Assembly: GCA_013398055.1 (NCBI GenBank)
Contig: VZRS01009490.1
Coordinates: 124,001-188,000 of the forward strand
DNA length: 64,000 nt
Direction of reading: 5' to 3'
Source: Ifrita kowaldi
Lineage: Eukaryota; Chordata; Aves; Passeriformes; Cinclosomatidae
Below, piece by piece: positions 23,113 to 33,900 of this stretch. The notes under the pieces were generated by a model that saw nothing but the letters and a program-made list of their open reading frames with translations, was not told where the DNA came from and did no database searches. A program made the position numbers and the translations under genes. The stretch's first letter is position 1. Each line of letters opens with the position of its first letter.

Positions 23113-26100
23113 CAGGTGAAAGGTGTGATGAGAATACTTCCTACATTGATAAAGCCCTTGGGTCATTATCCATTTTTGTTTTTTCATGCAGGCAGCGATG
23201 AAGTTGCCGTAAGAAGTCCAAGAGCAAAAATGAGAGAATTCAGAATCTTGGCCCAAAACAACATCCAGTGTTCCAAATGAAATCTCACAGGCTTTAATTG
23301 CAATGGAATAATTGATCCTCCTGCCCATTAATACTTTCCAGAATAAGATTTTTCCTTTTCTGCAGTAGAATTCTGCTGCCTGTTGCTGGAAATCTACATC
23401 TGGGAGTTACCTGCACTAAATCAGATAGAAAATGCACCTTAGAAGAGCATGGAAAAGGAAGGCAGCTTTGTTAGGGACATGCACATCCCCACTGGCAGTC
23501 ACTGCAAAAGGAAAGGTACAGTAACACAAGCCCAAGAAATTCTGGAGGAGGATAAATAGCCAGACTACAGGAAAAAGAAGACAGCAGTGATTTTCTGGAT
23601 TAGACATCAGTGTTTTGAACCACAGATGGGTATGTGAGGAGATTCATTCAGTTGACCTATGAAACAAAGATGTGGAAGTAATAAAACAAGGAAAGAAACC
23701 CAGCAGCATCAAATAAGTTGACAAGCCTCACTAGAAGTATTTCCTGCAGAAAATTAACTTTCTCACTCAATGTTTTTCATGCGAAAATTTTATTTTTAAG
23801 GATTTTTGATAGAAGCTTATGTCACGGCAAAACTTTGTGATGCAGTCTGATCTTCTTTCTAGATTCTGCATGAAACATATTTTTAACCAAGTCCTCTAAA
23901 CTACCTCATGCAGAGAATAAATGTCTGACCTTCAGGAATGGGTTTCCCAGGATACACAGTCATGATGTGCATGAAGGAAGGGACTGCTCTTGGGGACTAC
24001 TTGGGCAAGGCCAGACTCTTTTCTGGTAGCAACAAATGTGGCAAGCACCAGACACAACGATCAATCATGATCAGTAAGTGCAGCTAAGAAATGGGAAGCC
24101 AGATTTGACCTTTACCATGTCTTTGCCCTCCCAAATGTCAAAGCAGTTAAAGAATTGCTCTTGTTTCATCAGACAGGACATTAATCTCCACCTGCTCTTT
24201 CCAGCTTGTTGTGTTCCTTTTACTGATATAACGGTTTTGTGGGTCTGGTGAAAAGTCCCATCACAACACATTCTTCATGGGTTTTTTATAATTTTTTCAC
24301 TACTGATGGAAAGAAATATTGCAATGGAACCAAAAACTGGTTCAGTAATTTTGGTGAATTGTTCAGTACAGCTTCAAAAATGGCTCCTCTGTAGGATGTA
24401 ACTCATGGTATCAAAGGAAGCCTGAGACCTTCCCCTTCTTCTGTCAATGCTGAGAGCTCCTCCCCTGAACTGAAAATCCTGCTTAGGTGTTACAGCTTGT
24501 GATGACTGTAGGATGCCTCAGCCTCATCACAAACCAAGCAAAATGCCTTCAGTGAGCACAGCAACACAGTTACATTCTCTTCAACACAGTCACAGGAGGA
24601 GTCTGCAATGTCCTTTAAGCTCCAAGGAGTGGCAATGCTACGTGGTTCATCAGTGAGCTTTGTTCCATGAGTGTCACCAGTGAGGGTGTGCAGAACTCAA
24701 TACGCTGTACAAAAATATGCATGTTGCCAGGGCATTGAGACCGAAGAGTCTTAGAGATTTTGAAGCTTCCCTTTGGTCATTGTCCATTTCCTTGTATTTT
24801 ATAGCAATCACAAATTCCACCACATGAATGGGTGACTGAAATACCTACAACTCTGAGAGCAAAGCTTCTGTTCAGGTCCAGTAAAGCTACAGTTTTAAGT
24901 CACTGATGAAATTATCTCTGATCTAGTGTGACCATGGTTTGAGGCAAATAAACGGCCTCATAAGGTGCTTCCATTTAGCAGGAAGTTGGATGACAAATTG
25001 GCACAGGCAGGCACCTGACTTGTCTGAACAGCAAACCTGGCTTACATGGATAAGGAGAAGTGTAAGGAAAATCTTACTTGGCAAGTGATTTATTTCTGAA
25101 CTAACTACTCTATAGAAAGTTAGAATTCCTCTAGAATTGTCTCTCTACTCCATCCCATACCTGTGTCATCTGGCCTCAGCTGCCTTCACAGGTGACTCAG
25201 AGTTTTGGAAGCTCTCTGGCAAGACAGTGTCACTGCATGTCAGTGATAGTCTCAGACAGCTGTTCTAGCTCAAGAAATATCTTTAAGCTGCTCACATGAC
25301 ATTTACTGCTAGAACAATCTTCTACAGGAGTAAGACTGTGAACTAGATAAAAGTGCCTCATGGGCTGGGTATGCCCATGAAGGGAACTTGATAAGTCACA
25401 CCGTCCCACTGGAAGCCTGTCTAACCTGGATAATGCTGACTGCCCTCAGAAATTATCATTTTCTTAATACTTTAATTTTAAACTATTATTACTTGTCCTA
25501 TCACAACATGCCCCACTAAAACATTTTTCCTGAAGAATACTATTGAGTTGCCCCTCAGTATTCTTATTTCATATCCTCAAAAGCTTTTGCCAGCCTTGCT
25601 GCTCTTTTTCACACCTCTCTAATTAGTCTCTGTATTTAAGTCTACATCAGTAGCTGCACATAGTCATCCATTCATAAATAGACATAAATAAATAAAAATA
25701 ATTTATTCTCTACTTTTTTCCCCTGGTGTTAGCTGCACATCTACTAAAATTCACTCTCTTCCATCATCGAAGTCTTTAATGAAGATAAATCAGTACATGT
25801 GGATTCAGTACAGATTTTGCTATAAGCCTACTCAGCATCTCCATTCAAACTAATACTTTGGGAGTGATTTTCCAATCTGTCATCCACATGTCATCTTTTG
25901 CTCATTGTGTATATCTAAAAATGTCACATCAGGCCTTACCAAAAGCCAGTATAAGTCATAAAGTACCATTATGTCACTTCCTCTGTATCTGCTAATCCAT
26001 TACTTCTTAAGGAAGGTGAATAAATTGTTTTAATGGGACGTCACAGATTGCTGGAGCCCAAGATTTATCAGTCTGAGAACTTGATCGAACTTCATGAGTG

Positions 26101-26717
26101 AGGATTATACCAGGCTTTTAAAAGAGGACATAATCTATCAGATTTAAAAGCATTACCCAATCTCTCTCTCTCATAGGATTGAAACACATTTCCATGCCCA
26201 TAACACCCTACAGTGGTTACCTATGGGGTTAATGGGACCATCTTTATGAAAGATGACAACCATCAGACAGAAAGTCCCCCCCTGGAGGACCTATGGGTCT
26301 GGTTTTTTCCTGTGGTGCAGAAAGGATGCCAAAGAGAGCCTTCAAAATGCTTTTCAGAGTACATTTTTCATTCTGCTTTCATGGGTTTGATCACATTCCA
26401 AATAAAAATTCCTACAGAGTTACTTGGTATACAGGCAGATAGGTTTAATCCCTTTACCTCTTCACCTGGAGAGAGCATTACACTAAAAAACAAGAAAAGT
26501 CCATGTTGAATTGACAACAGCCACGTGGCAGAACAGGTGTTGTCATTTGCAGACTCAAAGTCTTTTCTCCAGTACTCCTAAACTGCGGCTTTTTACAACA
26601 CTCAGGGCTGTGTCCTGCTTTGGGCTCTGCATTACAAGAGTAAACTGGCTGAACTGGACTCTATTCAGAGAGCTGGATGGATGCTCAAAAGTCAGGAAAA
26701 CATAACCTAAGCAAACA
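23113..26717. other. Intergenic, possible decayed repeats
   Basis: There is no coding signal. The part from about 25540 has the texture of very old CR1 sequence but only the 25860-26010 piece is specific enough to list. Confidence 0.45.
25860..26010 (-). mobile_element. Possible ancient CR1 internal fragment
   Basis: TCAGGCCTTACCAAAAGCCA followed by a CTGCTAATCCATTAC segment resembles, in strongly decayed form, the CR1 block that normally reads like AAGGCCTTACTGAAGTC and continues to a CCAGTCAT-like block. Divergence makes this uncertain, and related sequence may extend up to 25540. Confidence 0.35.
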
Positions 26718-26900
26718 GATTGAAAGGAATGGATTGTTTAGCCTAGCAAAGAGGAAATTGAGGGTGGACATGGCAGAAATCCTGAAATATGTAGGAGGTT
26801 GCTGAAAGGAGGAAGGCAGTAGATTTCCCTGCATACCCATCTGGGTTAGGTCAACAAGCAGTGGGCTTCAGTTGTCTTTAGGGAGATAAACCGTCAGAGA
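26718..26900 (+). mobile_element. Old CR1 internal/3' fragment
   Basis: AATGGATTGTTTAGCCTAGC, AAAGAGGAAATTGAGGGTGG and ACATGGCAGAAATCC, then AGGTTGCTGAAAGGAGGAAG, follow the ancient CR1 consensus order with many substitutions. Confidence 0.65.
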
Positions 26901-27627
26901 AAAACAGAGAGAAATAGTCATGAAATATTTATTCTTGAAAATATAGGTTGCGGGGAGGTGGGGGTTAGAATTTGAAGAAGCACTACTAGGACAGATTTGT
27001 ATGGAGCAGAAACATGGACTAGGAGGGAGTCTCTGACAGTCCATTAAACTCTGTTTTCTGTGATTCACCACACAGCTGTGGCTCCCTGGCCATAACTTCA
27101 TCCCTTTATTGACTGCAGTGGCAAACATCAAATTGTTTGTCAGCTTAGTTATTGCAGAGACAGCAGTGATGGTACCAGTGAGCCAGTTCTGGATGGGCTT
27201 CCCAGTGTGTCCTTTATGACTCTTGGACTCAGGGCCCCTTTTCCCCTTGTTTTATTTCAATAGTTGGGAAGAATTGGTATTTACCTACTTCTGCATGCAG
27301 TGAGACTGAAAGATTCCAGTGAGATAAAAGACTTCAAGGCACATTTGTGTTTGAAACAACCTGAGTCCAACACCTTCCAGTTTTTGAAGATTTGTTTTCG
27401 TTACTGTTGAGTACACTCACTTTAACTCACGTATATGAATGCTCAAGAACTGTAAAATCGTCTCACTTGACAATTCTTATTTCATCTTTTCTTCTCCTAC
27501 TGAGACAAATCAAATCTGTTTGTTTAGATACATTCAGCCTTTTCTCTTTGGCTCTAGGGAAGGGGAACAGCGCTTATTTTAGCATGAACCAAAAAGAATT
27601 TATCCAGGATAAAATAGTTAAGTGCAT

Positions 27628-28020
27628 GAACTTGGTTGTGTTCAACCTCAAAAAGAGGAGACTGAGGGGAGACCTCGTTGCAGTTACAACTTCCTCATGG
27701 GGGGAAGAGGACAGGCAGGCACTGATCTCTTCTCTGTGGTGACAGTGACAGGATGTGAGGGAATGGCCTGAAGTTGTGTCCAGGGAGGTTTAGGTTGGAT
27801 ATTTGGAAAAAGTTCTTCCGCCAGAGGGTGGCTGGGCACTGGAACAGCTCCCCAGGGCAGTGGTCACAGCACCAACCATGGCAGAGTTCAAGGAGTGTTT
27901 GGACAATGCTCTCGGGCACATGGTGTGACTCTTGGGAACGGTGCTGTGCAGGGCCAGGAGTGGGACTCAGTGATCCTGTGGGTCCCTTCCAACTCAGCAT
28001 ATTCTGTGATTCTGTGATTG
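27628..28020 (+). mobile_element. CR1 retrotransposon, long 3' fragment
   Basis: A well-preserved copy: GAGGAGACTGAGGGGAGACC, AGGTTTAGGTTGGATATTTG, CGCCAGAGGGTGGCTGGGCA, GGACTCAGTGATCCTGTGGG and TCCCTTCCAACTC, then ATTCTGTGATTCTGTGATT. It belongs to the subfamily whose tail is shared with the SINE at 2683-2825. Confidence 0.93.
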
Positions 28021-28033
28021 GCAGTACCAGTTC

Positions 28034-28399
28034 TTAAAAAGGAGAGCTGAACCAGGAGCGGAGTTTTAGTGGCTTTTCTTTAGGCAATTGTGAATCTTTC
28101 GTGTCAGCAATTTGCTTTGCTTTGTCATATTTGTCTTCCTTGAGCTCCACTGGGTTGTTTTCATCAACGAATCCAGAGTGGAAAGAGAGCTCCTGTATTA
28201 ACCCATAGCCAAAGGAAATAAATCTCTGCTCTTTCCTGCAAATGTGCTGCTCCATGATGTGTTTTCCTTGGGAAAGTTTTATTCCTGACAGAAGCCAGCC
28301 ATCTGCTGGAGTGCTGCTGCAATAACCCTTTCTAGGGCTGCAGGACACAGCTACTTGCTGATGTTTGAAAAACTGAAAAATCTTTTTTTTTTTCTTCAA
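28034..28399 (-). other. Unassigned 121-aa open frame
   Basis: This minus-strand frame begins in an A-run (Met-Lys5) and ends just before the CR1 tail at 28020. Its last 60 or so residues have a balanced, protein-like composition with charged Lys/Glu/Asp segments. I see no clear splice donor at the end and no recognised domain. It could be a decayed retrocopy, an LTR-derived piece or chance. Not called as a gene. Confidence 0.2.
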
Positions 28400-28629
28400 A
28401 TTTCATGAAAAATAAGCAGCTTGGTAAAGAAAGTTGGGAAACTATGCAGAGATACCTTAAAAAATAGAGCATTAGACAGATGCTAAATGCTGATGGAGGT
28501 GAAAACATCTATGATGGGCAAACGGAGCACAGAATGTTAAGTACAGATACAGCATCTATCTGCATGTTGAAAACCTGAACAATGACACCAGAGCAATGAA
28601 CAGACCTTCAAAGGAGAAGGACTAGAACA

Positions 28630-29279
28630 TCACCCAGGAATGGAGCCCACCAAAAGGAGCCAGCCAAAGACATTCTGCCCACAGAAAGCCAAGCCACCCG
28701 AACAGTTGGTTTGCCTAAAGGGATACAGGATTTAACATGGGAAGAGCATTTTGAGATTTTGTAAAATTTAGCATGGAAGATTTTAAGGAGATTGTGTAAA
28801 TGTGCAAAATTAATTATGGAATGATTAGGGGAAGAACTGAAAGTGGGGTAAGGGAGGGACTAAGGTGAACTGAGGAGAAAAAAGATGGGAAATAAAGGGG
28901 AAAGGAGCTGGATATATGTTACCATGTTACTGGTGAGTGGGCAGTGCTCAGTCACTACAATCTGTCCTATATCTTCATTAAATCCTATTTCCAGCTGCTC
29001 TCTCTATTCTAAATTCATGTCTCAATACCAGTGAGTGCCAGGTGAGTTGGTTGGTGACTGGGATGAGAGACCTGGGTGCCAGCACCTGGAGAACACCGAG
29101 ATTCAGAGGCTGCTTATTGAGTAGGAGGGAGGTCCCAGACGAGCTGCTGGTGAGACCCACATTGTGGATGTGTTCTTCAATAGCAGCCTTCAATCCTGAT
29201 CAGCTAGAGAGGAGGAGAGGATTGAGCCATCTTTGTTCATGTTTCTATGAGTGCTGGGTGTGTTTGTGGGGATGTTGAC
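28630..29279 (+). mobile_element. LTR fragment of an endogenous retrovirus (old)
   Basis: The segment has the look of an avian ERV LTR and leader. An AATAAA (28891) and an ATTAAA (28978) lie just before TTTCCAGCTGCTCTCTCTAT. Then comes the sequence with GTGCCAGCACCTGGAGAACA, GACGAGCTGCTGGTGAGACC and TCCTGATCAGCTAGAGAGGA, which I recall from LTR elements in songbird genomes. It ends against an A-run at 29279. Boundaries are approximate. No gag, pol or env coding capacity is visible; it is a non-coding relic. Confidence 0.5.
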
Positions 29280-30211
29280 CAAAAAAAAAAAAAGAGTAAT
29301 CTCTTTCTGCATTGATCTGTGTGTCTGGGCATGTGTGGAGCCTGTGGGGTGTGTGTGTAACTAAGACCAGCAGGGAAATTATCAAAATCAAAAATCCCCC
29401 AAATGACTCCACAGAATACATTCAGTTTCCAAAAGTGACTGAAGGAGGAGGGAGGCAGGTGGAATGAACTGGTCACCATGTTTAGCTTGGAAACTAAAGC
29501 TATGTTTTTATCCTTCACCTTGTGGAATCTGCAGCTCCTGGTCCCATGCCTGTCTTTGCTACTTGTCACTGCAGTCAGATGGAGAAGGGATCATGTTATC
29601 TCACCCCTGAACACTCTGTTCTTTGTCCCAGAGTTCGAGTTGATTTTTAGTGATGGTGTAGGAAGTCATATCTCAGAAGCAAAAGGCTGAATATACTGCT
29701 TCAAGGCGAAGCTGATTAACACCTTTCCTTGGGCAGAGAGGTGTATCCCGTTAGCTAATGGGGCTGAAATAATAATGACTTGCTTAATAGTCTCTGGCAG
29801 TAACCTGCTGCAGCACTGCTTAGAAATGACAGCTGGATGATAGAACAAACTGGTTGATTTACCAAGTGAATTACCTCTGGAAGTGCACCCAGACCTCAAA
29901 CTGAGATTTTTAACTTAACACCAAAGTTTGCTTCCCACCCACACAATGCTGGCTTGCTTACATTTTCATTACCTTCCACTGACAGATCTGTAAAATGAAA
30001 AAACCACAAACAGAGGAAACATGATGATGGAAAAGCATTAATTGAATTAGAAGCATGAGAAAGCATGCTCACTATCAAGAGGAGAAATAAAAAATATCTT
30101 CCACACCTCTGTTCCTAATACAGCAGTCTTGGTTTGTTGGGACCAAGAGGTTATTAAAAGTGTTTAGCTTTATTTCCTTCTGCCCCTGCTGTAGAGGTTG
30201 CTCTGCTGGCT

Positions 30212-30334
30212 GGGTACACGTGGCACTTAGGGACAAGGTGTAGTGGTGCACTTGGCAGGTCTGGGTTGATGTTTTATTGGATTATCTTCAAGGTCTTTTC
30301 CAACCTAAATGGTTTTGTGATTCTGTGATTCTCT
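30212..30334 (+). mobile_element. CR1 retrotransposon 3' fragment
   Basis: CGTGGCACTTAGGGACAAGG, GTAGTGGTGCACTTGGCAGG and GTCTTTTCCAACCTAAATGG, then TTTGTGATTCTGTGATTCTC. Confidence 0.9.
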
Positions 30335-30409
30335 GACTAGACCACGGATTATCACTGGCATTCATGTCTAGGGAAGAGTGTCAGGGCTTCTCTCTGTGCA
30401 CCCAGTGGC

Positions 30410-30925
30410 ACTGGCATGGCCACGGGGACTTTTCATAGATGGAAAAAGACACTCACAGCCAAGAAGTGGCCTCTGAGAAGATGGAAAATCCACAGCGTGA
30501 TCCCTTACCATCTATGTGGGCATCCCGAGACAACTCTGGAGTGTACTGGGTGTACCAGACACGCCCGGCAGCTGCTGCCATGGAGAGCCCCAAGGGGAGC
30601 CGCTGTCCCTGAGAGGCTGCAGCCCAGGAAAGGGCCCAGCCTGGGGCAGGGGGAAGGGAGGGGCATCCCAGAGGGGCTGAGAGGGACTGACTGCAGCCCT
30701 ATTCCCACCCCTGTGTCCCACGGGACAGAGGAGTCAGGAGTGAAGGGGAGGAGGGGGACTGGGAAATTCCCTTGGGTGGAGAGGAGGTGTTGTTTGAGTA
30801 TTTGTGTTTTGTCTCACTGCCAGAATCTATTTTAATGCATTTTTTCTTTCTGTTTCAAATCTATTTTGCCCTTGACAGTAATTGGTAAGAGATTTTCCTT
30901 TCCTTACCTCAATGAGAAAAGCAGA
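30410..30925 (+). mobile_element. ERV LTR fragment, passerine TguLTR5-like (old)
   Basis: GC-rich first part with GAGAGGCTGCAGCCCAGGAA, AGGGCCCAGCCTGGGGCAG and GGGACTGACTGCAGCCC, then GTTTTGTCTCACTGCC, AATCTATTTTAATGC, CTATTTTGCCCTTGACAGTA and ATTGGTAAGAGATTTTCC. This block order is that of a common avian ERVL-type LTR as I remember it. The copy is diverged and incomplete. A 139-aa frame inside it (30416-30835) has no viral gene similarity and is an accident of the GC-rich LTR. Family name from recall. Confidence 0.6.
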
Positions 30926-33900
30926 AATGCAAATATAAGGGAAAAAGCTCCTTCCAAACTTTCATTTTGCAGCAGTTTAACAACAGGAACCCCACACTTC
31001 TTTCTCCACTAAGTAATTAATCTTCAAGCAACTACTTTTCAGTAATTTGTCCCCCATATTCTCATGCTAAGTCTGCACCTTCATCTTAAAATATGCAGCC
31101 TGGACAAAACAACCACAAGCCAGATAAGTCAGCCAAGTCACCTGAAGCTGGATTTGTAGAGAGGATGTAGCTTACACAACCCGAGTGAATTCCACCTAGG
31201 ACATTCTGGGGTTTGCTTTTCAGGTGGTTTCAGTGCCTCCAGTCTGAGCTGAGATACCTCTCCCTGTGCATTTGACTCATCTCTAACATTCTGTGTAGTA
31301 CCATCAGAACAAATCCCTGTCCAGGTGTCTGCCAGGAGATGGGTAAATGTAACTGCAGGAGGCCTAAGTAAAAAGGTTACCTCAGAAATTCATTGAAGTC
31401 CTGCTGATTGATTCCCATTGATTACAAAGCCACATAAAAAGTCTTGGTCACACCAAGGCCTCTTGTACTCTTTGCTCATCTCAACTTTGTTGGACTTTTT
31501 GGATCTTTCTTGCTCTGAAAACATGGCTGATGCTTGCATGCTGTTTTCTGTTCCTTACTGGGACAGGAACACTTAGAGGGCCTTTCATAGCTTCTGTCCC
31601 TCTTTCCATCAAGAATTAGCAGGAAAAGAAATATGAGCAGGAGAAAGGCGCTGTGTGTTTTTTACCTGTAACAGCTCATCTGGGTTTGCTTCTGGGTTTA
31701 GCTGGCGGCTCCACACATCCTTTATTTTAACTGAACTAATTTCAACTTCCACTGTTACAATAAATTTCAAGAGATAGAAGTGTCAGCAAGCTGCCTGGGT
31801 AGAAGAAAATGCATTCAAGGAACAAAGTTAAAAGTACTCCCCACTAAAGATTTTCAAGCACTGCTCCTTTTATTGATGTTCCTGCTGCAATTGCCTGAAA
31901 GCATGTTACCCCTAGGGCCTCGGTGAATATTCAGAGGAAACGATTATGTTTAAAACCATGTCGCTCACACACTGAAAATTAAGGCAACCTGTTGGCACAA
32001 ACATCCTGAGAGCATTAGCACATGGATCTCAAAGGCAAACACAGTGCCAGCTCGCTCCTGAAGTTGTAAGGCTGTTTTCCAAGGGTTTAGTGTGCCCAGG
32101 TTACACCAGCAGGAGCAATCAGAGCCAGTGCTTGTGTTCTCCCAGCCCCACAGCAATAACTGGAAATCTCAATTCAGTATAGCAGGATTTTCCCTACTGC
32201 TGCTAATTGTTGAGCTCTTCTGGAAAGAACCCTGTGGCTGCTTAAACTCAAAGTCAGGCAGTACCAGTGGGATCACAGACTCCAGAATGGGATCCTGCTC
32301 CCTGTGATTCACCCCAGAGAAGTGCCTGGACACTTGTGCAGGCACTTGTGCACAATCTTGTGCAGTTGTTGATTCATTATTAGTGGGCCTGACTCAGGCT
32401 CCTCCAGACTGGTATGAACTGCAAGATGGAGACTTTGGGATTTTTAAAACTTCTAGTTTTTTACAGTTTGAAGAGATGGGGGACAGTCTACCTCAAGCAC
32501 TAATGGCAGTCAGAATGAAGACTATCTCTGGAGTTCTTCTTGGGTTTGTGTTCCTGGTTCTTACCTTTCCCTTCCTCTCATCTGTTGATGACTGTGTGTC
32601 ATTTCCTGTAATTCTCCACAAAATCCATACGGCAATCCCTGAAAATATAAAGGCAATTGCAAAGAGAATCTAATAATAAGCAACAATAGAGATTTAAAAA
32701 ATACTTTTTTTGTAAAAAAAGTGTGCTGTTTCGGGTCCTCACCTCTAAAAGCTTTCCTGAATCTCTTCTCTATTGTTTTCCTTCCACCCAGGACTGAGTT
32801 ACCCTGTTGCTGACTGAAAGGAGAACAAACTGCGAGCAAATACCCAGGCAGTGTTTTCAGGGACATTTCTGCACGGTGGAGGGGACAGCCAAGACATTTG
32901 GCTACTTCACAGTGTTCCTCTCTGTTACAAGTCGTGACTGGGATCCAGTTATCTCTGGGCTGTCCCCTTCACACTTCCAGTGAGGGACCATGTCTGGCTC
33001 TAGAGGTCGATGAATCAATCAAGAATTCACCCTTTTTTTCTCATACCAGCAGGTGTTATCCTGCTCTTCTGAGAAGCCTGTAAGACTCTGTGGGGGTGGA
33101 AGGTGCTGTTTATGAAACATGTGCTATTCCTAAATTAGGTGATTGTGACATTAGCCTGTAAATTTTTCTCATGACTGATTTGGAAGGGATCTCACTTGTC
33201 TGTGTTTGTTGTGTCTGCCCAGTACTTCTTTATTTCACATTGAGGCTAAAATGTCTTTGGAGTGGAGACCATCTTTGTGCCCTGCTTTTTCACAGCCTAG
33301 GGGAAAGGGATAGAAATTGTTTTTGCATTACACAAAAGAAATCACCCACTGGGTTCCTGAGCTGCAAAAACATTAGAAGCAAGAGCAATGGAATATGCAA
33401 TCAGAGAAGTTTTCTCTTGGAAAAACCTACTGAACAGAGACAGGGATATGAATCCTTAAAGCACATTTATTCCTTTATTAAACTTATTTTCATAAGAATG
33501 GATCCCCCTCATTATTAAGTTGCTACATTTTTTTTCCTTTATTCTCAATATTTGAGAATATCTTTACAGATCGATTAAATCTCAGCTCCAGTGATTGCAT
33601 CATCCACAGTTCAAACACTGTGGTTTGAAGTTCCTGAATCATTTTCTGACATCAGTCTGAAGATAGAGCAACTGAATTGACTCAAGGGACTGATATTCCA
33701 TGTACAGGATGTAAATGGGAGCAGAACTTGGTTCCCCTTCCACAATACCCACCTCGACATGGCCTGAGTTAGGTTGAAAAAAACCGGCCTCTTTTGCCCT
33801 AATCTTGCCTTCTCAATGGGATTCTTCTGAAATTGAATTTGCCCTCAAAATGTTATTTTATGTGTGCACAGCACTGCTTTTTCTTTTCGCTCTTTACACA

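Noticed and set aside
30416..30835. 139-aa protein on the plus strand
   Set aside because: It falls entirely within the GC-rich part of an LTR fragment and has no similarity I can recognise.
28630..30925. A complete provirus between the two LTR fragments
   Set aside because: The two LTR pieces appear to be of different families and no gag, pol or env frame lies between them.
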